Of a stretch of DNA of 64,000 nucleotides, positions 1-11,201 are shown piece after piece; the first letter of the stretch is position 1, and the number at the start of each line of letters is the position of its first letter. Where the stretch lies: positions 3,720,001 to 3,784,000 of the forward strand of contig OY754465.1 in NCBI GenBank assembly GCA_963575645.1. Direction: 5' to 3'. The stretch is from Xanthostigma xanthostigma (taxonomy: Eukaryota; Arthropoda; Insecta; Raphidioptera; Raphidiidae). The translations under genes were made by a program, and so were the position numbers. The notes beneath the pieces were generated by a model that worked only from the letters and a program-made list of their open reading frames with translations, was not told where the DNA came from and ran no database searches.

Positions 1-162
1 GACAACAAAGTCTCGGTCTTGAATCTGCGCGAAAAGGAAACTCGCTAAACTCGTTGTTATTAATACAGCTTTGTCTTCGTCCGATTTCGAGGCATGATTC
101 TGAGCATTTTCAACTAACCTAACATCTCGTAAGGGAATCACTAAGCTTACGAGTCTCTTTAC
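1..162 (-). CDS. TBC1D9: TBC1D9-like exon 8, cut by window edge
   Basis: It follows a 68-bp intron (163-230) with acceptor ...tatcgttgtag. It encodes LVSLVIPLRDVRLVE and FLFAQIQDRDFVV, the middle of GRAM domain 2. The exon continues past position 1. Confidence 0.92.
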
Positions 163-3100
163 CTACAACGATAAATGTAACGATTTAGATAAAACACAAA
201 ATACATTTCCGGTAACGAAACGCGACATACCCGGCTCTCAAAACAAATGTAATTTTGAGAAAGAAACATCCGGCCGCAAACATATTTCCGATTGTACGGA
301 GTCCACAACGTCGTATCGATACTGCCGTCTAGTTTCTCCGAAGAAGGAAGACGGAACTTTATCCTGTACGCTTCCGAATGAGCCTTAGCATCTAGATCGC
401 GTTTCAAAAAGGAAGGTTTTTTTTGAACATTTTTACTAAAACACAAGAACAAGGTATTACTATTGGCGTAAAGAGACTGTATTTCACACTACACGCTACA
501 GAAGTATATCATTTTTTGACGTGATAACGTCTTATAAGTTGATGAAACACCAGCTGCACGCACGAAAAAGTGTAACATTCCGCCTGACCCTGTGCGTGCA
601 AGCGAGAGCGCAGTATGCTTCGGCCCAAGTTTGACAGCTACTAAAATTTAGGTTATGTATTACGGAATACGTTATCACGTAAAACTATCGTCCGTAAACC
701 GACTTTACAGACAACCAATTTTTTTACCCAGGATCATCATTCCTGAGAAACCGGTTTTACAAAGTGGGTAAGCACAAAATACACATTTAGTGATGATTAA
801 AAATTATGACATGTCTTTTTTTATTAATTTCAAACTTACCATAACTTATTAAGTAAATCTCTGTCTTCGCTGAAGCCGCCTTTGTCATCAATCAATCTAG
901 AATACAAATTTTTATTAAGCACACAAAGTGCAAATATAGTACGCGCCACGAATCTAAAAGGCTCGGAAGTTAGATGCGAGTGCAGGCTTGCGCTTGTACA
1001 GTCTGTTGAAAAACTACAAACTCGCAACTCAACAAAACTAAAATAACAATAACAACTTAACAATAGCGTACTCAACTGTACTTTAAAGCAGGAAAGCGAC
1101 AAGTGACAAAGGCAACGAGCGATCACGGCCAATCACCGACGAGCGCACGTTCCGTGCAGGTAGCTGGGAGATGGTGGGAGTATCAACTGCTCTAAAATGT
1201 GCCTTTGCGACGCTGTTTGTGACTAGCTTCCGAACCTTTTAGATCCGTGGCGCGTACTATAACGGGTTGGCAGCATAAGTTTATCCCAAAAATGACAACA
1301 CAAGAACAATGTAATAGTTCAAAAAAAAAATCAAAAAATCTGCAGGTTCTATTTTAGTATAAAAACTGATAAATATAACAAATACACACACAATTCTCTT
1401 AAAAACAGAACAATAAACACGTCACTGTCAAATAGACACCAAAATACTCGATAATGACATAACATATTTCCATAGTGACATAACATAACGCCAGGACCGA
1501 CCCCGAAATTTAATCAAATTTAATTAAGCTCTGAAAGCTTGTTTCTCTTTTATTTTTGAGTTTAGATAAAAAAGTTACTTGAAATATTTGCTCGTCTGTT
1601 TGATTTCTACACGCTGTTAAAAAAAAAGAATCAACTTAAAAATCACCTCTATTTAAGGAGGTTATGCGTTACAGTCCCAATCAAAAGTAAGTCGAATTCT
1701 AAATGGGAACTTTTCCATAATAAACTTTTACAAAAGGTTATAAGTCGATGATACCAATAAATTATTGTCATAAAGGCATAAGTAAATAATTTTTTTTAAT
1801 ATTAATTAATTATTTCAGTATTTTACCTAATGGACTAGCTTTTGAATTTTTTGTACAAAGTTAGGTTAAAACAAATAAATTTATGTAAATATCTGTATTT
1901 TACATATTTTTTGCAGTAAATAATTAAAAAAAGAAATTAGAAGTAATAAAAATTAAAATTAAATCATTAAAAAGTTGAAAATTCACTTAAAATTGTCAAG
2001 AATAAAAGTCCATTATCGAAAAGTGCTAAGGTTTAATTTTTTTTTTTATTGATTAAATGTCTCCTAATTTTAAATTGGAAAAAATATTAAAACATGCGTA
2101 AGACATTGATGCTTTACATAGTTAGTTTTCGGAACTGCTGACATTATTTGGTTATTTGCAAAAAATTAAAATGTAGGTACCGTTTGCATGCTAGGTTGAC
2201 ATATTTTCCATAAGACTACATGTAAAAGTTTTTTTTAAATTTTTAACTTTATAAATCTCCTAATGATTTTGGATTTTTTACAGAAAATTTTGTCATAAAA
2301 AAATCTATTAAAAAACTTTATTTCAGATTTTTTTCATTATCTTCGTAAAACGGCTCAACCTCCTTAAAAGCAAAAACATATTATTTAAGTTTAATCAAAA
2401 TTAATATTTCAGACTATTTTGTTGTTCATTTCATTAACTGATATTTCCATAAGTGAGGGTCCCCGGTAAGAAGAAATTGTCAAGGGCCACACAGTGGGTT
2501 AATCCGGCCCTGCGTTACATCACTATTATAGTTGCGTATATTTTACACTTACTGTTTCATTGCCAAGTTTACAAGTTGTTCCATCAATTGAAAAGTTTCT
2601 TTTTTATGTAAAAACAATGAAAAATAATGCTCTTTGTCTCTTGTAGCAATTCGTATGCAGTCCGGAAAAAGAAAACTATTTGTAATATCTAATTTTGTAA
2701 CATCGGCCCATCTTATTACAACTTTGGTTTCTCTTCCGAGAATATAAGCGTAAAAACAGGCATTATTCACTGTTAAGTATAGCCATCCTTGACGTGGCAC
2801 TTTTCCCTTCCAATAGCTGAAACAAGACAATAATAATTATCCAAAAAACACCGGTCGCAGTGCCTAACCCCGCCAACAAAACAATTTATTATAACCTCTC
2901 TGCAAACAGTAACAAAACCATCACAATGAACTTTCTTGTAAAAATAAATAGAATAATAAACCATTATCAAAAGTATACCATTATTATATAAAAAGCATAT
3001 ATCTCTTTGGCGCATGCGCCGATTTTCCCCAAAAACAATAGGGCTCTTCATATTTGCGTATCAAACATCCTTCCAAAAGTTGGTTCTTATCTGCTCGTCC

Positions 3101-6100
3101 GTTTGGTCTGTATCTTGTTCACAGACAAATAGACTAACAGACAAACCGACTAACAAACCTTAAGGAGGTTGATGCGTTACAGTCCCAATCAAAAGTAAGT
3201 CGAATTTTAAATGGGAACTTTTCCATAATAAATTTTTAAAAAAGGTTATAAGTCGATGCTACTAATAAATTATTGTCATAAAGGCATAAATAATTTTTTT
3301 TTTTATATTAATTATTTCAGTATTTTACTTAATGGACTAACTTTTGAATTTTTTGTACAAAGTTAGGTTAGAAAAAATAAATGTATGTAAATATCTATAT
3401 TTTACATATTTTTTGTAGTAAATAATTAAAAAAAGAAATTAGAAGTAATAAAAATTAAAATTAAATCATTAAAAAGTTGAAAATTCAGTTAAAATTGTTA
3501 AAACTGTCAAGAATAAAAGTCCATAATCGAAAAGTGCTAAGGTTTAATAATTTTTTTATTGATTAAAAGTCTCCTAATTAAATTGGAAAAAATATTAAAA
3601 TATGCGTAAGACATCGATGCTTTACATAGTTAGTTTTCGGAACTGCTGACATTATTTGGTTATTTGCAAAAAATTAAAATGTACCGTTTGCATGCTAGGT
3701 TGACATATTTTCCATAAGACTACATGTAAAAGTTTTTTTTTTAATTTTTGACTTTATAAATCTCCCAATGATTTTGAATTTTTTACAGAAAATTTTGTCA
3801 TTAAAAAATCTATTAACACGTTGGCTGCCACGTGTATACACCCGGTGTGCTTTGTGTAGGCCGCGTGTATCGTTAGAGCAGCGGTTCTCAAACTTTTTTG
3901 GTGACGGAACCCTTTTGGAAAGCGAAATACTTGACGGAACCCTCCAATAAAACAAAAATGTCTTTATGTGCATTCTTTATTAATAAGCCTAATACGAGTA
4001 GGTAGGTACAATGTAACAGTTACTTATTAAAAAAAATCTAAAGGGAGGTATTGTTTTTTTTTTTTTTTTTATGAAAATAATTATAATGTTAACACATTCA
4101 AACATTAAATAATAATAATTTTATTAACTATTCCAGTATACAAAATCAAAATGTCCTTTAAAGTTTTCTTTTAAATAGGCATGAACGTTGTTTTCTTGCT
4201 GGCTGATCAGCTCGCACTGCCTCTTTTGTCGGCGTACGTATAGCACAATATTAAAAAATATTATACGCAATATTCTTTTTTAATATTTTTCTAAATTCTT
4301 ACGGAGCCCCTACAGGGGTTTCGCGGAACCCTAGGGTTCCGCGGAGCACACTTTGAGAATGGCTGCGTTAGAGATACACCGAGTAGGTCTCTGTTCCGAA
4401 CACCGGTGTATCGTTAGCGTTCACTTTTAAATTGGTTTAATAGTGGATATAGCTTCTCTTTGCCTGTACGAACATAGTGACATACAGAATTTTGGCCTGA
4501 GAAAAGGGATTATAAGTTAAAACAAGGTATCTTTTATGCTATACAAAGGAACGTATATAAAACAAAATAAACACTAAAATGCAATAAAAAACGTTCATTA
4601 TTTATTGAATAACTGCATAAAAATGAAAAGCAAATGTAAATCAAAATGTAAAATAAAGAAATGTGATTCCTAAGAAAAAACTAAATATCATAAAAAATAT
4701 TTACGATAAAATATGAAAACATAGAAAAAATGGTACAAAAAAGATCTATTGTAAGGAGGTAATGGAGGATCTAATGTAAAATGTTAAAACACGGGGCGCT
4801 ACCTCGTCATCTGTGAGATATTTTATGGCCATTCTCAGTCCAAGCCGGGTGTATCGCTAAAGATACACAGTCAAAAAAAGTGCAATAAAACACAATTACA
4901 TATCATATTGACTACTTTTATAAAATTTTAACAACAAATTTGTCAACAAACACTCTTGGCCTGAGGTGACCAAATGTCGAAAACTGGTTGGCAGTCAACG
5001 TGTTAAAACAACTTTATTTCAGATTTTTTTCATTATCTTCGTAAAACGGCTCAACCTCCTTAATTATATAATTACCTATCTAGAGAAATAATTAGTTTTG
5101 ATGTACCTGCATGAATAATAATTGACCAATTTTTCTTCATTCGGCATACTGAACAATCGATGGAATTTATGTGATGTCATTTTAAACGACTCAGATTCCT
5201 CATCTAAAAATTATTTTTAAATAGAATAATGCAACACTTTCACAGAATTAATACAGTAGTTTATGTATCTAGACTGTAATGCATTATTTTAAGTACGAGC
5301 TGTGACATTATGTTAAAACGAGCGACCAGAGATCTTCAACATTCACAGGAGTCATAAAAACATAACAATCGAGATACACACTACATTTTTTGCGCGTATC
5401 TCCTTAAAAATTGCTGATTTTCACTTCATAATAAGTATACATTTAATATCGATGTATTTGACACTTCAGATTCACAGTTAAACGTTTTGAAAATGATGTG
5501 AAAATCAGCTATTTTATTATTAGAAGGTACGTGCAAAAAATATAATATTACGGCACTACAAAACAGTCTACGATTACCTTCCGTAGTTAATTCTTGATTT
5601 GTGGCAATCATAGAATTGACTTTACAAAATACAAATTCTGTAACTTCTTCTTCTGTCTCAAATGAATGCAATGTTTCAGAGACATTGTTGAATAGCCACT
5701 GCCAATTTTGCAAAATTTCATCATGTCTTAGCGCACAAGCTACAACTAAAGAAGGACTTATATTTTCGTTTAAACTTACGAACTGTAATTAAATATTTCT
5801 GGAATAATACAAAACTTTCGTATCGATAAGAAAAAAATTAACCAAGTTACGAAAATCTGAAAATATAGGTATTTATGGAAAATATACGCGGCTTAAAAAT
5901 GGAAATGTTTTTACTGTTCTGTAAAATGGAACACTTATGAAATTGGAATCACAATTACAGATGAAAAAGCTGATTTTGAATTTGGGGCAGCTTTGGGGGG
6001 ATGAAATGACGCCAAAAAAATTTGTTTTTGAGGTTATCGGGTGGTGCTTGTTAAAAAGCGAGTTAGATTTGTGTTTGTGTCATTAATCATTAAAAAAAAG

Positions 6101-7124
6101 CGCGAGTTCACAAATATTATACAGTTACCTACTTACCTAGTTAGGCGAGAATAGCGTTAGGAAAATTTTTTAAAAAGATATTCAATCTTTGAACATCGAT
6201 TTTTGCGAAAAAAAATTTGACGGTAAATTTCAATAAATGACTGTCGGTAAATTTCAATAAATGACTGTCAAATAGCATTTGAAATTTACGGGGCGTGGCT
6301 AAGATGATACCATAGGGAATTTTTTTTCTCGATAAAGTTTGATATTCAGTATTAATGCATAAAAATACACGCAGAGTTAGAAAATGGCAACGGGACAACA
6401 AAATTTCATTCGTACGGAACCTGTCCAAACGTTGGTCTCGATTATCATTCGAATTCATTTTATACGATACTTTTGCAGAATAATTCTATCGTCTACTGTT
6501 AGATGCGGTATTTTTTAATTGGAATGTTGGGGCTATCGCAAGAACTTTATAATTAGTATATGCTGTGCACCAATAAATTAAAATCAAAGTCTATACTTTC
6601 TTATAACGAGGTGGTGTCGATGCGATGGCGTTTATTTTGCGCAGTGAAAAGGTAATGGATAGAGGGCGTTTCGGGGGAGTTCCTTAAAAAAACGATAACG
6701 GGGTGGTTTTTACGTTTTAAAATTCGCTAAAATCGGAAGCGTTAATTCAGTAAACTGTTATCAGATTTAGTGACGCATCTATGGGATGCACACGCAAACA
6801 ATTCGATTATCTATATTGATATCAATCAGTGATGATTTACCATAATAAACTTCGGATGAAGGCGTTTGATGTAAAATTCTGTATGGTGGTGGTTTCTTAT
6901 CGAAAACATTATCCATAGTCCCGACGAGTATTGAAGATAAACCCTTAGACCTGCCATGACCTTTTCTGTGTTGTAAAACAAAATATATGGTCGACTTTTC
7001 AGTTTCCCTACAAATGTCAAATTTTGACTTTAAGAAAATGTCAACATCAGCTGTTTCATTCGGAAAACCAAAAAACTTACCAAAGTGCATTTGCCAACAG
7101 CACTTCTTCAGGTTTAACCCACAT
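1..7124 (-). CDS. TBC1D9: TBC1D9-like Rab GTPase-activating protein gene (5' part, 8 coding exons)
   Basis: Seen: exons at 7081-7124, 6841-7007, 5578-5739, 5107-5203, 2553-2816, 840-896, 231-435 and 1-162 join with GT-AG junctions and consistent phases into 386 codons. The start is the ATG at 7122-7124; the first residues MWVKPEEVLLANALW closely match the vertebrate TBC1D9 N-terminus as I remember it. Domains: an N-terminal region with an RKG/LVGT/PYRIL block (about residues 15-70), a first GRAM domain (about 145-215, containing SYWKGKVPRQGW) and the start of a second GRAM domain (from about 290, containing LKRDLDAKAHSEAYR and LWTPYN). Known: this family has two GRAM domains, then a TBC Rab-GAP domain and an EF-hand region, and acts on membrane traffic. 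The TBC and EF-hand parts would lie beyond the left edge. Introns range from 68 bp to 2.3 kb; the large ones are full of MITEs. TBC1D8 paralogues are the main alternative name. Confidence 0.94.
231..435 (-). CDS. TBC1D9: TBC1D9-like exon 7 (start of second GRAM domain)
   Basis: It encodes FLKRDLDAKAHSEAYR, FRLPSSEKLDG, TLWTPYNRKYV and NYICFESR. Acceptor ...cttgtgttttag, donor GTATGT, ends in phase 0. Confidence 0.95.
505..725. mobile_element. MITE family Q copy in TBC1D9 intron 6
   Basis: It starts ttgacgtgataacgtc and ends near ...cgactttacagacaacc. Further copies lie at 19870-20045 (reverse) and 27780-28045, with a terminal fragment at 14065-14130. The termini are partly inverted (gacgtgataacgt against acgttatcacgt). 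Superfamily not assigned. Confidence 0.7.
840..896 (-). CDS. TBC1D9: TBC1D9-like exon 6 (57 nt)
   Basis: This micro-exon encodes QLIDDKGGFSEDRDLLNKL, aligned with human QLLDNEGFEQDRSLPKL. Acceptor ...gtattctag, donor GTAAGT. It would be missed by any search based on ORF length. Confidence 0.9.
935..1262. mobile_element. MITE with ~35-bp terminal inverted repeats
   Basis: Left end tagtacgcgccacgaatct and right end agatccgtggcgcgtacta are inverted copies; the similarity runs on to ...cggaag. It lies in TBC1D9 intron 5, right next to exon 6. A partial copy is at 13160-13250. Confidence 0.75.
1430..1650. repeat. Partial copy of MITE family T
   Basis: It shares the stretch around gataatgacataacatatttc and the TIR segment around ctacacgctgttaaaaa with the full copy at 47503-47995. 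Confidence 0.7.
1657..2363. mobile_element. TTAA-flanked MITE, copy 1
   Basis: It is flanked by TTAA on both sides (1653-1656 and 2364-2367). The termini ggaggtt... and ...caacctcc are inverted. Two more copies of about 0.7 kb are at 3164-5059 (interrupted) and 32354-33056. TTAA targets are typical of piggyBac-type elements; no transposase is seen. Confidence 0.8.
2553..2816 (-). CDS. TBC1D9: TBC1D9-like exon 5 (first GRAM domain)
   Basis: It encodes most of GRAM domain 1: YWKGKVPRQGW, FYAYILGRE, VIRWADVTKL and the terminal LMEQLVNLAMKQ. Acceptor ...ttgtttcag, donor GTAAGT, phases 2 to 2. Confidence 0.95.
2845..3155. repeat. Repeat family S, partial copy
   Basis: It shares segments such as gcatgcgccgattttcccca and cttgttcacagacaaa with copies at 35455-35935 and 43905-44345. 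It lies in TBC1D9 intron 4, just upstream of the exon 5 acceptor. Confidence 0.7.
3817..5002. mobile_element. piggyBac-like MITE nested in the TTAA element
   Basis: TTAA at 3813-3816 and 5003-5006. Inverted ends cacgttggctgcca and tggcagtcaacgtg. It is itself split by a hAT element. No transposase ORF is seen. Confidence 0.85.
3879..4365. mobile_element. hAT-type MITE, innermost of the nest
   Basis: The ends cagcggttctcaaac and ctttgagaatggctg are imperfect inverted repeats typical of hAT elements. A perfect 8-bp target-site duplication, cgttagag, lies at 3871-3878 and 4366-4373. Confidence 0.9.
5107..5203 (-). CDS. TBC1D9: TBC1D9-like exon 4
   Basis: This 97-nt exon encodes the stretch with FHRLFSMPNEEKLVNYYSC, which is nearly the same as human TBC1D9 just before the first GRAM domain. 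Acceptor ...atttttag, donor GTACAT, phases 1 to 2. Confidence 0.93.
5578..5739 (-). CDS. TBC1D9: TBC1D9-like exon 3
   Basis: The acceptor is ...ttagttgtag and the donor GTAATC. The acceptor was chosen because it alone keeps phase with exon 2 and gives YYACALRHDEILQNWQWL, matching the human VYW...EHWEWL stretch. An apparent upstream acceptor near 5788 would run into a stop. Confidence 0.9.
6841..7007 (-). CDS. TBC1D9: TBC1D9-like exon 2
   Basis: Acceptor ...catttgtag, donor GTAAAT, ends in phase 1. It encodes the HRKG, LVGTMD and PYRILHQTP blocks that are typical of the family N-terminus. Confidence 0.93.
7081..7124 (-). CDS. TBC1D9: TBC1D9-like exon 1 (start codon)
   Basis: This 44-nt coding exon encodes residues 1-15 and ends in phase 2 before a GTAAGT donor. 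Intron 1 (7008-7080) is only 73 bp. The 5' untranslated part lies upstream of 7124; its start cannot be seen. Confidence 0.93.
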
Positions 7125-7878
7125 ATTTAGAGATTATTTAATTTTCCATATAGGTACAGACACATTCCTGCTTACTTTGTTTTGATTGTACATTTATTTC
7201 TTCTTATCAGAAGCATTTTATCTATTTATTTGTCAAGTGATGACAGGAGTATAGAACTGTGTAAAATTATAAAATATTTATGAAAATGAAAATTGAGACA
7301 TGGGAACATTCAAAGATTGATATATAAGCTGCAAATTATATTTCAAAATCGTTTAATGTGGATATTAAACAAAAATATTAATATAATTCACAAAAAAATA
7401 AAAACCTTATCTTACATTATGCGGAACAGCTAGTGACATCTGCTCGCAAGTATAAAAAAAAACTTACAGCGTAGTGCCAAACCCTGCCCACCTTAGACTA
7501 TGGACTTAATACATACACAGGCAGTGTAGCAAAGCTCCACTGCCGATTAGAAAAAAATTTCAAAAAATAGAATTTTTAATTTCTCCCTTATGCCAATCGT
7601 TTGTGAACGTTTACGAGACTTTTAATGAGGGGAAGTGCATAGTATATATTTTCTCACGATGTGTAAAATAGATTGAGAGAAATCATATAAAAACCTCAAT
7701 AACGTTCAAACTTAAGAATTTTATGAATTAAGGTCGAATTTCAACCCCTTGGCGACCACTAGTATTATTAAATTATTAATTAGTAAAGTAGTGTCCGACC
7801 GAAACTAGTTTTAACGGCCGAAACCAAAACCGAAATTTCATTTTTTCGTTGGGAAAAATAAAGTAAACATTATCACAA
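7125..7878. other. Upstream region of the TBC1D9-like gene
   Basis: It should hold the 5' untranslated region and promoter, but no convincing TATA box or initiator was found. A repeat shared with 39250-39310 (tgccaaaccctgcc) lies at 7480-7540. Confidence 0.4.
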
Positions 7879-8027
7879 TCAATAAATAAAATTATCGACC
7901 AATTTTTCAGAGAATATACTTATTAATAAAAAATATATAATTAATACAATCGAAACGTTAATGTATTAATTATATATTTTTTGTTAATATATTATCTGAA
8001 AAATTGGTCGATAATTTTATTTATTGA
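7879..8027. repeat. Long inverted repeat (foldback, ~70-bp arms)
   Basis: The arm beginning tcaataaataaaattatcga is mirrored by the arm ending tcgataattttatttattga, with a short centre around 7950. It is probably a small foldback MITE. Confidence 0.8.
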
Positions 8028-8401
8028 AGAGTTCTAATCAGACGTTAATCAAAGATTTGATTATCACAATCAGTCTTTATTTTTTTTTATTTTTAAATTA
8101 ATCATTCAGCCTCTGATTTTTTAACTAATCATTAACTTTAGGGGGCATAAAAGACACTTCGTCGCTCGCAGCTGTACCAAACACGTCTGATTTCAGCGCG
8201 GAACCTCCCGAATGTAGTTTCGAGTTCGATCGTTGTTTCGGCCGGTTAGCAGCCGAAACCGAAAATTCGACGCTATAGGAAAGATCTTTTGACATGCGAC
8301 TTTTACGCCTTCTCGTGGTTTTTTTCTCTAATCTGGTTCAGTGAAAACCTTAGTGTCATATGTTATACGTACATTTTAATAAGGATTAATTGTCGAATAA
8401 A

Positions 8402-8588
8402 ATGGGTAAAAAGCTATCAAATCGGAAGTGCTGTGTTTGATTGTACAGATACACCAACTAAACATCCAAAATTACAATTCCACCGTTTTCCTGGATTTTC
8501 TTATGAATTAGAGAGAAAAAAAATGGACTGCAGCAGTACGTCGTCAAGGGTAACAACAAAAATAAGATTTAAAAAATTTAGAAAGTAA
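8402..8588 (+). pseudogene. THAP zinc-finger domain remnant (P-element or THAP-protein type)
   Basis: ATG at 8402 opens MGKKLSNRKCCV and then hits TGA at 8438-8440. One base out of frame the sequence continues VFDCTDTPTKHPKLQFHRFP, which carries the THAP pattern C-x(n)-C ... FHRFP. I infer a single-base frameshift in the GTGTTT region. THAP domains are the DNA-binding domain of P-element transposases and of some host proteins. The usual AVPTIF-like end and the rest of a transposase are missing. GCCGAAACCGAAA-type repeats at 7795-7850 and 8235-8270 precede it, so it may be an element terminus. Confidence 0.6.
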
Positions 8589-9247
8589 AAATGTATATCA
8601 TTTATGTAGTTTTTTTACTGACATTTTGCGTAAATATTTTTTTATAATTAAGAATTACGCTGGTTTCCATGTGTTTGTAAGTTTTGGGTGAACCACTTTT
8701 GAAAAAATCAAACACGAGATGGTGCGAAGGTCGCGTGCCAAAGATACTTTCCTAGCGTATAGTAAAGAATCCTTTTAAACGTAATAAATGAATGAAGATT
8801 TAGACTGTTGTCATCAAATATTATTTAGATTCGACGAATAATTAATTAATTATGATCAGAGAGTCGCAACCCGAGGTATGATAGCGACATAATCTGTCTT
8901 AGTAAAATGGACAATAAGTGACGATACATTACTAATATCTAATATATCACACAAGACCCGTGTTAGGTTTGACGCATGACATTTCTCTAACAGATATTAT
9001 ATTAAAATCATTATTGTACATTGTTAAGCCGTAGCCACATAGCGTAAATGAACAAGTAATTCATAGTCCGGACATTTCGTGAACTGCAGTTACAGTTCGT
9101 ATATGGCATCTGCCTTCTCATTTTTGACAGATTCTGAAAAGCAACACATTTACGATGTGAAAACATTTATTCGCTTATTACAGTAACAGCCAGTCAAGCT
9201 TTCGTGGATTACAGAATGCGGTCAGTTTGAATCTATTTATATAAAAA

Positions 9248-9657
9248 ACTAGCGGTTCCGCCCGGTTTCACCCGAGTGCAAAAGGAGGAACATGAGTACG
9301 CACATTCATCTTAATTTACCGAGACGAATGTTGTGTCCAAATTTCATGATGATCGGAGTTACCGTTCAAAAGTTTTTGTCGGACGGACAAATTTTGAGTT
9401 TGAGATTGATATCTGTTGGGAAATAAATATTTATTTATTTATTTACATTTTGCAACATTTTTTATTGATGCTCCGCTCCTATTGGTCGTACCGTGATATT
9501 ATATAGCCTATATAGCCTTCCTCGATAAATGGGCTATCTAACAAAAAATTTTTTTTTCAATTTGAAATAGTAGCTCCTGAGATTAGCGCGTTCAACCAAA
9601 CAAACAAACAAACTCTTCAGCTTTATATATTAGTATAGATATTCTAGTGACTATACC
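9248..9657 (+). repeat. Dispersed repeat X (SINE/MITE-like)
   Basis: It opens ctagcggttccgcccggttt and closes cagctttatatattagtata. Other copies: 50440-50786 and the first part only at 58349-58498. It contains a TATTTATTTATT stretch. Type uncertain. Confidence 0.7.
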
Positions 9658-9804
9658 GTAAAAAATAAACATTTTAGAACTGTTGTCCATTTCAATGGAC
9701 ATACCTATGACTTTCCAAAATTCTGTAAATGTTAAATTTAGTTTTTCACTGAATATACCTTAATTACACCCCAAAAAACCCTAAAAATGGTAGATTATAG
9801 CACA

Positions 9805-9886
9805 AGGGCTGAAAGTTTGATATTCTCGCACTGCGCGCCATGATGCCTGAGGCGAATTCTAGGATATCAAACTTTCGGCCAGTGTG
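9805..9886. repeat. Short inverted repeat
   Basis: ggctgaaagtttgatattct is mirrored by aggatatcaaactttcggcc, about 80 bp overall. Confidence 0.7.
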
Positions 9887-10084
9887 ATGTGTACTATTTT
9901 TCTTCCATACCTCGGCCGTAAGTACGCTTATTAAATAAATTTATTATTACATAAAAACACAGATAAATTCCAAGCAAGCAACGTTGACGTTATACGTGAA
10001 AACACGAATGACAGCTGTTCGCGACTATTAGCTTAAATGTAATAGGGTTGCTATGTAAACGACATCTAAACAACAGTTGATAGG

Positions 10085-10665
10085 TTATTTTTAAATAAGT
10101 ATAATAATTATCACTTTACAAAATTATTTTTTAAATATGATTGCAGGTATTCAATTCGTTTCTAATTTTGCACACTGCTTATATACGTTCTTCTTTTTGT
10201 TGTATTACAATATGAAGCTCAGATGACAGATCGAAGAAATATTTTACTAAAATTGTCATATAGAGGCGCAAGTAGCAAAAGCGTTGAGCTAAGCCGTCAG
10301 ATGGCATCATGCAGCATTGCTGTGATGTTGTTCAGCGTTGCTCGCTGTTTCAAAATTAAAGCCGTCAGATGGCAGTATGCAGTATTGTGTCTGTTGTATT
10401 ACAATATGGAGGTCAGATGACAGATCGAAGTGTTGACGTTGTTTCAAAATTAAAGCCGTCAGATGGCAGATGTAGTTTAGCGTTGCTGTATTTTAATTAA
10501 TTTACAAAAACAAAAGCAATAATAAATTTTTTAGTTGTCGATGTCAGTAGAGCAAGCAATTATCATTAAAATGATATATACCTAATTTATGTAGAGAAAT
10601 TGTGAGGTTTTTTCTAAAAAGGGAGGCAAACATCTTAAACCTTGGCGTATTAATTATATATGATT
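10085..10665 (+). mobile_element. Repeat family Z, copy 1
   Basis: About 580 bp, shared in the opposite orientation with 38150-38735 and 61130-61712. It contains several internal gccgtcagatggca units. An open frame from 10223 to 10420 has counterparts in the other two copies; the longer form there is 92 codons. Confidence 0.8.
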
Positions 10666-10689
10666 TTTGTTTCAAAAGAATAAAACTCA

Positions 10690-11200
10690 GGTCCTAAGGG
10701 GTTAATGAAAACGGCACACAACTAACACACTAGATCGGTCCAGCATGGCTAGATTGTGGATTTGATGCAAGATGGTTAAACAGTGCAGAGTCCAGCTACC
10801 ACAAAGAGGAGATACGTCATCTGGCTAGAGCATTGAATGTAATTAGATCTTCCTGCTTGACATTTTGAATTAATAATGGATCTTTAGTTTCTAATATGAT
10901 ATTGTAAAGTCTACAAAGCTGCACGGCTCGGAGACCAACACATTAATGCGTGTATAATTCTAATGGATGGTCAGTCCCGTGGGGCTACGCGCGTGACGGT
11001 GGTAATGCGTTCTACCTTAGACTCTTCTGCCCCTTCTTCACATCCGTCCCACGTCATGTGCGTATCTACTGCTAAATTCTAAATAAGTATTTTTACGTAC
11101 AACTGCTAATACTATCGAAATATTATGTTTACCATCCCGATCAATAGGCATGATGACAGTATAAAGGAATCAAAGAATTATGGTTTTAGAGAAAAATGTA
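10690..11200. other. No feature recognised
   Basis: Only an unrecognised open stretch of 44 codons (10736-10868) that ends in TGA. Confidence 0.4.
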
Positions 11201-11201
11201 T

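Larger units (their letters stand above)
3164..5059. mobile_element. TTAA-flanked MITE, copy 2, interrupted by nested insertions
   Basis: TTAA at 3160-3163 and 5060-5063 bounds a copy of the same family as 1657-2363. It is split by a second TTAA element at 3817-5002. Remaining own sequence is about 0.7 kb, the same as the other copies. Confidence 0.85.

Noticed and set aside
5740-5788. Alternative acceptor for TBC1D9 exon 3 at ...ttaattacag
   Set aside because: It would lead to a stop in the phase required by exon 2; the acceptor at 5740 keeps frame and matches the protein family.
10736-10868. Plus-strand 44-codon open stretch (contains AWLDCGFDARWLNSAESSY)
   Set aside because: Amino-acid composition looks protein-like, but I recognise no family, it lacks an ATG near its start and no splice partner was found.
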